The notes under the pieces are model-generated. The model was not told the DNA's origin, searched no databases, and saw nothing but the letters and a program-made list of their open reading frames with translations. 33,090 nt of DNA, taken from contig JAZLKM010000037.1 in NCBI GenBank assembly GCA_045597645.1, forward strand, positions 1-33,090, read 5' to 3'. Origin of the DNA: JAKSSE01 sp045597645. Lineage in GTDB: Bacteria > Bacillota > Clostridia > Lachnospirales > Lachnospiraceae. Below, in pieces: positions 15,455 through 21,148 of the stretch; position 1 is the stretch's first letter; each line of letters opens with the position of its first letter. A program made the translations under genes and the position numbers.

Positions 15455-16228
15455 ATGGGAATCGGAATAAAATCAGCCGATGAAATCGAGAAGATGCGTA
15501 AAGCTGGCAGGATTTTAGGGCAGGTTCACGAAGACCTGCAAAAGGAACTGCGAGCAGGCATCTCTACTCTGGACTTAGATAAAAAATGTGAAGAGATGAT
15601 AAGGTCATATGGATGTGTTCCTTCATTTCTTAATTATATGGGTTATCCTGCTAGTGCATGTATTTCGATAAATGACGAAGTCGTGCACGGAATACCGAGA
15701 GCAGATCGAATCTTAAATGATGGAGATATAGTAAGCCTCGATATAGGAGTAATCTTTGAAGGATATCACAGTGATGCAGCTAGAACCTGGGGAGTTGGAG
15801 AAATTTCAACTGATGCAAAGCTTCTAATAGAAAGAACAAAAGAAAGCTTTTACCAGGGGATTGAACATGCCAGAGCAGGACACCATCTGCATGAGATTGG
15901 AAATGCAATAGATGACTACTGCAGTCAGTATGGATACGGAGTTGTAGCTGACCTCTGTGGCCACGGAGTTGGAGCTCATCTCCATGAAAGCCCTGAGATT
16001 CCTAATTTCTACAAAAGAAACAGAGGACCGAAACTTAAGGCGGGAATGACACTGGCTGTGGAACCTATGATAAACATGGGTACATGGGAAGTGGAATGGC
16101 AAGATGATGGCTGGACAGTGACCACGCTTGACGGAAATATCTCAGCACATTATGAAAATACAATTCTGGTGAGAGACGGATATCCGGAGATATTAAGTCT
16201 AACGCCTAGTGAAAGGGCACAGGGATGA
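15455..16228 (+). CDS. map: Type I methionine aminopeptidase
   Basis: Map removes the initiator methionine from nascent proteins. All five metal ligands of the family can be placed: Asp96 (SLDIGV), Asp107 (HSDAAR), His170 (CGHGVGAHLHE), Glu203 (AVEPMIN) and Glu234 (HYENTIL). The 257-residue length fits the short bacterial type I form without an N-terminal zinc-finger extension. It begins five bases after adk. Its stop TGA overlaps the ATG of the next gene in ATGA. Confidence 0.97.
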   Translation: MGIGIKSADEIEKMRKAGRILGQVHEDLQKELRAGISTLDLDKKCEEMIRSYGCVPSFLNYMGYPASACISINDEVVHGIPRADRILNDGDIVSLDIGVIFEGYHSDAARTWGVGEISTDAKLLIERTKESFYQGIEHARAGHHLHEIGNAIDDYCSQYGYGVVADLCGHGVGAHLHESPEIPNFYKRNRGPKLKAGMTLAVEPMINMGTWEVEWQDDGWTVTTLDGNISAHYENTILVRDGYPEILSLTPSERAQG

Positions 16229-16500
16229 TATTTGCAAAATCGCTTCAGGGCCATGATAAAGATACTTTATATCTGGTCGTAGAGGAAAATGACAATCAGG
16301 TCATCCTGACAGACGGAAAATCTCATAGCTTGGAGAAACCAAAAAGGAAAAATCCTAAACATATTCAGATAATAAAGGATATCCCGGATGAGGTAATCGC
16401 TGAGAGAGATAAGTTCGAAAAACTTACAAATGAAAGAGTAGCATTTCTTATTAAAAAGTATAAGACAGTAAAGAACCTGTCGACTACCGAGGAGGAATAA
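16225..16500 (+). CDS. KOW-domain RNA-binding protein (L14e-like)
   Basis: This 91-residue protein begins with a KOW/SH3-like segment (SLQGHDKDTLYLVVEENDNQ, then VILTDGKSH) followed by a lysine-rich helix (PKRKNPKHIQIIKDIPDEV). Proteins of this family, annotated as ribosomal L14E/L6E/L27E-like, are common between map and infA in Clostridia, and a role in ribosome function is assumed but not known to me. It overlaps map by four bases and precedes infA by six, so it is co-expressed with initiation factors. Confidence 0.85.
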   Translation: MIFAKSLQGHDKDTLYLVVEENDNQVILTDGKSHSLEKPKRKNPKHIQIIKDIPDEVIAERDKFEKLTNERVAFLIKKYKTVKNLSTTEEE

Positions 16501-16506
16501 AGGTAT

Positions 16507-16725
16507 ATGTCAAAGGCTGATGTAATTGAAGTAGAAGGAACCGTAATAGAGAAGCTTCCAAATGCAATGTTTGAAGTGGAGCTTGAAAATGGTCACCAGA
16601 TTCTTGCACACATAAGTGGCAAGCTTCGCATGAACTTCATCAGAATTTTGCCGGGTGATAAGGTAACAATAGAAATGTCACCCTATGATTTGACTAAAGG
16701 TCGTATCATTTGGAGAGACAAGTAA
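16507..16725 (+). CDS. infA: Translation initiation factor IF-1
   Basis: IF-1 blocks the A site during initiation. The 72-residue S1/OB-fold protein shows the family signature: VIEVEGTVIEKLPNAMFEVE, LENGHQILAHISGKLRMNFI, and LPGDKVTIEMSPYDLTKGRI. AGGAGG (16490-16495) overlaps the end of the KOW gene and directs ATG 16507. After it, a new promoter precedes rpmJ. Confidence 0.98.
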   Translation: MSKADVIEVEGTVIEKLPNAMFEVELENGHQILAHISGKLRMNFIRILPGDKVTIEMSPYDLTKGRIIWRDK

Positions 16726-16743
16726 AATACTTTAAAATATTTG

Positions 16744-16772
16744 TTGACATTTTATACGGCTGTTGTTAAAAT
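16744..16772 (+). promoter_or_regulatory. Strong predicted sigma-A promoter before rpmJ
   Basis: A consensus TTGACA at 16744-16749 and TAAAAT at 16767-16772 are 17 bases apart. It stands 19 bases after the infA stop and would start transcription near 16780. It would give the alpha operon (rpmJ to rplQ) its own supply of transcripts. Confidence 0.8.
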
Positions 16773-16784
16773 GTGATTCGGTTT

Positions 16785-16828
16785 CTGCCGCAAGGCAGGG
16801 TTATTTTGTGTCCGTTAACCGAGGACAC
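16785..16828 (+). promoter_or_regulatory. Two-hairpin 5' leader of rpmJ
   Basis: Just after the predicted start site lie two hairpins: CTGCC 16785-16789 with GGCAG 16794-16798, closed by a GCAA tetraloop, and GTGTCC 16808-16813 with GGACAC 16823-16828. The ribosome-binding site AAAGGAGG follows at 16837-16844. The fold suggests transcript stabilisation or control by a ribosomal protein (inference). Confidence 0.5.
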
Positions 16829-16851
16829 GCACATAGAAAGGAGGGTTTGTC

Positions 16852-16965
16852 ATGAAGGTACGTGCTTCAGTCAAGCCTATTTGCGAAAAGTGCAAAGTGA
16901 TTAAACGCAAGGGTAATATCATGATTATCTGTGAGAACCCGAAGCATAAGCAGAGACAGGGCTAA
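16852..16965 (+). CDS. rpmJ: Ribosomal protein L36, zinc type
   Basis: This 37-residue protein is L36 of the zinc-ribbon type: Cys11, Cys14, Cys27 and His32 (MKVRASVKPICEKCKVIKRK, then CENPKHKQRQG). It is too short for most gene finders but has an excellent ribosome-binding site and sits in the canonical infA-rpmJ-rpsM position. It is followed by a 203-base gap before rpsM. Confidence 0.97.
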   Translation: MKVRASVKPICEKCKVIKRKGNIMIICENPKHKQRQG

Positions 16966-17168
16966 TCACTCCCAAGAAGTTTTCTGTTTAAAAAGGATTA
17001 ATGAGCGCGGCTATCATAGCATATGCTATGGTTCATTATACCAACCAAGGCAACTTGGAAGCGGGATTCCACACATTTCAGGGCGAGCAACCGCAGCTGG
17101 ATACCGTTGGTTTTGACATATCGTTGCAATATGTCCGTTATTAAAGTTTATGGAGGAAAAAGACTCAC
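16966..17168 (+). promoter_or_regulatory. Structured spacer between rpmJ and rpsM
   Basis: The gap holds no open frame of note but several hairpins: CATAGC 17015-17020 with GCTATG 17025-17030, CCAAG 17045-17049 with CTTGG 17054-17058 (GCAA tetraloop), and GACATAT 17115-17121 with ATATGTC 17129-17135. The rpsM ribosome-binding site GGAGG follows. In E. coli the alpha operon is controlled by S4 at the rpsM start; a similar role here is possible but unproven. Confidence 0.5.
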
Positions 17169-17537
17169 ATGGCTCGTATTTCAGGTGTAGACTTACCAAG
17201 AGAGAAGCGAATTGAGATCGGTCTTACCTATATCTATGGTATTGGACTTACAAGCTCAAATCGTATTTTGAAGGACGCAGAAGTTGATCCTAACACTCGT
17301 GTTAAGGATTTGACTGACGATGAAGTAAAGCGCATCGCTGCTGTTATTGATGAAACTCAGCTGGTAGAAGGTGATCTTCGTCGTGAAATCGCAATGAACA
17401 TCAAGCGACTTCAGGAGATCGGATGCTACCGCGGAATCCGTCACAGAAAGGGACTTCCTGTGCGCGGACAGAACACCAAGAACAACGCTCGTACCCGTAA
17501 GGGACCGAAGCGTACCGTTGCAAACAAGAAGAAATAA
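17169..17537 (+). CDS. rpsM: Ribosomal protein S13
   Basis: S13 sits at the top of the 30S head and makes intersubunit bridges. The 122-residue sequence begins MARISGVDLPREKRIEIGLT, contains YGIGLTSSNRIL and ends with the basic tail GLPVRGQNTKNNARTRKGPK RTVANKKK that contacts tRNA, written here with a break. The start follows TGGAGG at 17151-17156. It is first of the S13-S11-S4-alpha-L17 block. Confidence 0.97.
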   Translation: MARISGVDLPREKRIEIGLTYIYGIGLTSSNRILKDAEVDPNTRVKDLTDDEVKRIAAVIDETQLVEGDLRREIAMNIKRLQEIGCYRGIRHRKGLPVRGQNTKNNARTRKGPKRTVANKKK

Positions 17538-17566
17538 TAATCCAGGGAAAGTAGGTTAGTTTAATT

Positions 17567-17962
17567 ATGGCTGGTAAGACTGTAAAAAAAGTTACCAAGA
17601 AGCGTGTAAAGAAAAACGTTGAACACGGACAGGTACATATCCAGGCATCCTTCAACAACACTATCGTTACTGTAACTGATAGCGAAGGTAATGCATTATC
17701 ATGGGCAAGTGCTGGTGGTCTAGGATTTAAGGGTTCAAGGAAATCTACCCCGTATGCTGCACAGATGGCTTCAGAGACCGCTTGCAAGGCTGCTCTGATT
17801 CACGGACTTAGCACCGTTGACGTATTCGTCAAGGGACCAGGTTCAGGCCGCGAGGCTGCTATCCGCGCTATAGCTGCGTGTGGTATTAATGTTACCTCAA
17901 TTACTGATGTAACTCCTGTTCCGCACAATGGCTGCCGTCCGCCGAAGCGCCGTCGTGTATAG
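17567..17962 (+). CDS. rpsK: Ribosomal protein S11
   Basis: S11 lies on the 30S platform next to the mRNA exit. The 131 residues include GQVHIQASFNNTIVTVTDSE, the motif KGSRKSTPYAAQMA, and GPGSGREAAIRAIAACGINV. The C-terminal end TPVPHNGCRPPKRRRV is the typical signature. The ribosome-binding site is weak (CAGGGAAAGTAGG about 15-20 bases upstream), which fits translational coupling with rpsM. Confidence 0.97.
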   Translation: MAGKTVKKVTKKRVKKNVEHGQVHIQASFNNTIVTVTDSEGNALSWASAGGLGFKGSRKSTPYAAQMASETACKAALIHGLSTVDVFVKGPGSGREAAIRAIAACGINVTSITDVTPVPHNGCRPPKRRRV

Positions 17963-18031
17963 TTTTGGTGCATATTAAGGATTTGTCACATAAGCGCATT
18001 TAGGCGCACATTCATTAAAGGAGATATCCAA

Positions 18032-18625
18032 ATGGCAGTAAATAAAGATCCGATTCTTAAGCGTTGCAGGTCTTTAGGACTTGAGCCTGCATATCTTGGA
18101 GTTGATAAGAAGTCAAAGAGAACACCACTTCATACCGCTCGTAAGAAGTCAGAGTATGCTCAGCAGCTTCAGGAGAAGCAGAAGGCAAAGTTTATCTATG
18201 GTGTACTTGAGAAGCCTTTCCGTAACTACTATGAGAAGGCTGATAGAATGAAGGGCATGACTGGTGATAACCTTATGACCATGCTCGAGAGCCGTCTTGA
18301 CAACGTAGTATTCCGTATGGGATTCGCTCGTACTCGTCGTGAGGCTCGTCAGGTAGTTGATCACAAGTTCTTCCTTGTAAATGGCAAGCCGGTTAACGTA
18401 CCGTCATACCTTGTAAAGGCTGGCGATGTTATCGAGGTTCGCGAGAAGAGCAAGGGTCTTCAGCGTATGAAGGACATCTTAGAGGTTACTGGTGGACGTA
18501 TCGTTCCAGAGTGGCTTGATGTAGATGCTGAGGCTATGAAGGGAACCGTTAAGGAGCTTCCAAACCGTGAGCAGATTGATGTTCCGGTTAATGAGATGCT
18601 TATCGTCGAGTTGTACTCTAAGTAA
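18032..18625 (+). CDS. rpsD: Ribosomal protein S4, zinc-free type
   Basis: S4 starts 30S assembly and in several bacteria represses its own operon. The 197 residues include the RNA-binding S4 domain at about 89-150 (RLDNVVFRMGFARTRREARQ, then VVDHKFFLVNGKPV) and end with NEMLIVELYSK. The N-terminal part lacks the four zinc cysteines; only one Cys (residue 12) remains, as in many Clostridia. Start ATG 18032 follows AAAGGAG. The 69-base gap after rpsK shows no strong structure. Confidence 0.97.
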   Translation: MAVNKDPILKRCRSLGLEPAYLGVDKKSKRTPLHTARKKSEYAQQLQEKQKAKFIYGVLEKPFRNYYEKADRMKGMTGDNLMTMLESRLDNVVFRMGFARTRREARQVVDHKFFLVNGKPVNVPSYLVKAGDVIEVREKSKGLQRMKDILEVTGGRIVPEWLDVDAEAMKGTVKELPNREQIDVPVNEMLIVELYSK

Positions 18626-18656
18626 TAATTGAGCCCTAGAACAGGAGGAATCTGTA

Positions 18657-19616
18657 GTGTTCGAGTTCGAAAAACCGAATGTAAAGGTCGTTGAAATTTC
18701 AGAAGACAAGAAATACGGCAGATTTGTTGTTGAACCCCTTGAGAGAGGCTATGGAACTACCCTTGGCAACTCTCTTCGCAGGATTATGCTTTCATCCCTG
18801 CCGGGTGCTGCAGTAAGCGCTGTAAAGATTGATGGCGTGCTTCATGAGTTTTCATCTATTCCGGGTGTAAAAGAGGATGTGACTGAAATCATCATGAACA
18901 TCAAGAATCTTGCTATCAAGAACAATAGTGAGAGCCTTGAGGATAAGACTGCATACATCGAGTTCAAAGGCGAAGGTGTAGTACGTGCTTCAGATATTCA
19001 GGCAGACTCAGAAATTGAGATAATGAATCCGGAGCAGGTAATTGCAAATCTTAATGGTTCAGATGCTAAGCTTTCAATGGAGCTTACCATCTCAAAAGGT
19101 AGAGGATATGTAAGCGCAGATAAGAATAAGACTAAGGACACACCTATTGGTGTTATCTGCGTTGATTCTATCTATACTCCTACTGAGCGTGTGAACGTAA
19201 CCGTTCAGAATACTCGTGTAGGACAGATTACTGACTATGACAAGCTTACTATTGATGTATTCACCAATGGTACCATTGCTCCGGACGAGGCTGTATCACT
19301 TGCAGCAAAGGTTCTTTCAGAGCAGCTCAGCCTCTTTGTTGACCTTTCTGAGGTTGCTAAGAAGGCAGAGGTATTCGTTGATAAGCCAGTAAGCAAAGCT
19401 GGTCAGGCAAAGGAAATGAGCATTGATGAGCTTGAGCTCTCAGTTCGTTCATACAATTGCTTAAAGCGTGCAGGAATCAACACTGTTGAAGAACTGTGTG
19501 CAAAGACTTCAGATGATATGATGAAGGTTCGTAACCTTGGCCGCAAGTCACTTGAGGAAGTACTTGCAAAGCTTAAGGATCTTGGACTTGAGCTTCGCAT
19601 CTCTGATGAGAACTAA
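18657..19616 (+). CDS. rpoA: RNA polymerase alpha subunit (GTG start)
   Basis: RpoA nucleates RNA polymerase assembly and its C-terminal domain binds UP elements and activators. The dimerising N-terminal domain is seen in FVVEPLERGYGTTLGNSLRR and VEDVTEI-like KEDVTEIIMNIKNL. The C-terminal domain (about residues 245-315) has the helix-hairpin-helix SYNCLKRAGINTVEEL and NLGRKSLEEV. Length 319 is normal. Translation begins at GTG 18657, eight bases after AGGAGG at 18643-18648. Confidence 0.98.
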   Translation: MFEFEKPNVKVVEISEDKKYGRFVVEPLERGYGTTLGNSLRRIMLSSLPGAAVSAVKIDGVLHEFSSIPGVKEDVTEIIMNIKNLAIKNNSESLEDKTAYIEFKGEGVVRASDIQADSEIEIMNPEQVIANLNGSDAKLSMELTISKGRGYVSADKNKTKDTPIGVICVDSIYTPTERVNVTVQNTRVGQITDYDKLTIDVFTNGTIAPDEAVSLAAKVLSEQLSLFVDLSEVAKKAEVFVDKPVSKAGQAKEMSIDELELSVRSYNCLKRAGINTVEELCAKTSDDMMKVRNLGRKSLEEVLAKLKDLGLELRISDEN

Positions 19617-19744
19617 TTAACGCGACTCCATTCGTTCGATGGTAAATCCGAAGAGTGCTCGGGCGAAATACGGAGTGGAACAAATGTGCAGAGTACGTAA
19701 GTCCAATGAGCGGTAATCTGTAACACCACAAAAGGAGAAAAACA
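19617..19744 (+). promoter_or_regulatory. Structured spacer between rpoA and rplQ
   Basis: This 128-base gap holds possible helices ACTCC 19625-19629 with GGAGT 19672-19676, competing with CCAT 19628-19631 with ATGG 19639-19642, plus CCGA 19648-19651 with TCGG 19659-19662. The rplQ ribosome-binding site AAAGGAG is at 19731-19737. The alternative pairings suggest a leader for L17 control, but I could not recognise a known motif. Confidence 0.35.
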
Positions 19745-20338
19745 ATGGCAAAGTATCGTAAACTCAGCCGCACCTCTTCACAGAGAAAGGCACTTATCCG
19801 CAGCCAGGTAACCGCACTTCTTGCAAATGGTCGTATCGTTACTACTGATCAGAAGGCAAAGGAAGTAAAGAAGGTTGCAGAGTCTCTTATCGCACTTGCA
19901 ATCAAGGAGAAGGATAACTTCACCGAGGAGACCGTTACTGTTAAGGTAGCTCGCAAGGATAAGGACGGCAAGAGAGTAAAGCAGATCGTTGATGTAAATA
20001 CTGGTGCAGTTCTTGCAGAGTCACATCGCGATAAGGACGGCAAGCTTGTTAAGATCGAGAATGGCCGTACCGTTACTGTATATGACGAAGTACAGCAGAC
20101 CAAGAAGAAGGATATGCCTTCAAAGCTTGCAGCTCGTCGTAAGATGCTTGAGACTCTTTACCCAGTTACTGTTAAGGGTGAGAAGAGAAGCGAGGATAAG
20201 GCTCTTAACCTTCCTGAGAAGCTTTTCGACGAGATCGCTCCAAAGTATGCTAACCGCAATGGTGGTTATACCCGTATCGTAAAGATCGGACAGCGTAAGG
20301 GCGATGGCGCACTCGAGGTTGTACTTGAGTTAGTTTAA
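19745..20338 (+). CDS. rplQ: Ribosomal protein L17 with internal insertion
   Basis: L17 sits near the tunnel exit. The N-terminal half (MAKYRKLSRTSSQRKALIRS, TTDQKAKEVKKVAESLI) and the C-terminal end (RNGGYTRIVKIGQRKGDGAL) are standard, but the protein has 197 residues against about 115-130 in most bacteria. The excess is a charged insertion over residues about 59-125. It contains two copies of the phrase KDGK with flanks (RKDKDGKRVK at 70-79 and HRDKDGKLVK at 94-103). The frame and codon choice are the same as in the rest of the gene, so it is an expressed lineage-specific extension. A terminator follows. Confidence 0.96.
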   Translation: MAKYRKLSRTSSQRKALIRSQVTALLANGRIVTTDQKAKEVKKVAESLIALAIKEKDNFTEETVTVKVARKDKDGKRVKQIVDVNTGAVLAESHRDKDGKLVKIENGRTVTVYDEVQQTKKKDMPSKLAARRKMLETLYPVTVKGEKRSEDKALNLPEKLFDEIAPKYANRNGGYTRIVKIGQRKGDGALEVVLELV

Positions 20339-20356
20339 TACTTACTAAATCAAAAT

Positions 20357-20385
20357 CCCATGGAAATCTTTCCATGGGTTTTTTT
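20357..20385 (+). terminator. Terminator of the ribosomal supercluster after rplQ
   Basis: CCCATGGA 20357-20364 pairs perfectly with TCCATGGG 20371-20378 across a 6-nt loop, followed by seven T's at 20379-20385. It closes the alpha operon and coincides with the left end of the large palindrome. Confidence 0.93.
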
Positions 20386-21125
20386 ATACTCTTCCGCTAT
20401 ATGCACCGCTTCTTATCCATCCTCCGTTCCTCGGCCATTCATCCCACGCCGCCTGCACATTCATCACATGCTCAAGCCTCATTCCATTCATACAGGCTAC
20501 TTTATCTGTGACAGTCAGAGCCTGAATTCGTGGATTTGGTGGCAATTCATTTTTGCGATGATAGCGCGCCCGGTCTGACCTTGTCTGAGATGTGGCTTCT
20601 TATATGTATCCACTTTTCAGAGCTTTTTTGTCTACACATGTCCCGTCGATTATATACGTACCTCTTATTGCTCATGCCGTATCGCTAAGTGTCGCTAATG
20701 CATTCTCCCCGCGGCAAGGCGGTCGCTCGTACGCTGGCGTCCTGTCGCGTTCTCGCTCAAATCGCCATCCTTGGCGATTTGACCGCCTTGCCTTGTCGAC
20801 TGCATAAGCGACACTAGCGCTCACTTAAGGCAATAAGAGGTACATATATAAGTCGCAAGGGACTTGTTTAAAATATACGTGCACTGAAAAGTGGATACAT
20901 TTAGAATGCCACATCGAGTTTGGAAAGGAGGGCGCGCAATCAAACATCGCAAAACAAATTACCCTCAAATCCCGAAGGTGGCTCGTCACAGATAAAGTAC
21001 CCTGTGTGATGGAATGTGAAGATTGAGGCTGGAAACGATGTGCAGGCGGCGTGGTGTGAATGGCCGGAGGAGCGGAGGATGGATAAGAGGTGAGTATGGG
21101 GAGGAGGAAAGAGCATAAAAAAACC
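20377..21125. repeat. About 750-bp imperfect palindrome between rplQ and mutS2
   Basis: The two halves of this gap are imperfect reverse complements around a centre near 20751. Matching blocks include the T-tract plus ATACTCTT near 20379-20393 with its counterpart near 21110-21123, CTTATCCATCCTCCG 20412-20426 with 21073-21087, ACTTTATCTGTGAC near 20499 with its complement near 20985-20998, TGTATCCACTTTTCAG 20605-20620 with 20884-20899, GTACCTCTTATTG 20658-20670 with 20831-20843, and CAAGGCGGTC 20715-20724 with 20781-20790. Short open frames inside do not look like genes. It is either two inverted copies of one element or a remnant of a mobile element; no transposase is present. Confidence 0.85.
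20605..20899. mobile_element. MITE-like inner unit with perfect 16-bp inverted ends
   Basis: TGTATCCACTTTTCAG at 20605-20620 is an exact reverse complement of 20884-20899, enclosing 295 bp without a gene. A perfect 10-bp hairpin with a TCCT loop (20758-20767/20772-20781) lies near the middle. This resembles a miniature inverted-repeat element, but the symmetry continues outside the ends and I see no obvious target duplication, so the identity is uncertain. Confidence 0.4.
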
Positions 21126-21140
21126 GTGCAGGTTGCACGG
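21116..21140 (-). terminator. Terminator of mutS2 (minus strand)
   Basis: On the minus strand, CCGTGCA pairs with TGCACGG across a 3-nt loop (21124-21130 with 21134-21140) and is followed by a run of T's (plus-strand A's 21117-21123). It lies nine bases beyond the mutS2 stop and marks the right end of the palindrome. Confidence 0.9.
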
Positions 21141-21148
21141 CATTTTGA

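Noticed and set aside
20360..20807. Two open frames of about 70 codons on the plus strand inside the palindrome
   Set aside because: They have no ribosome-binding site, show compositional oddities of a non-coding repeat, and overlap the inverted-repeat blocks.
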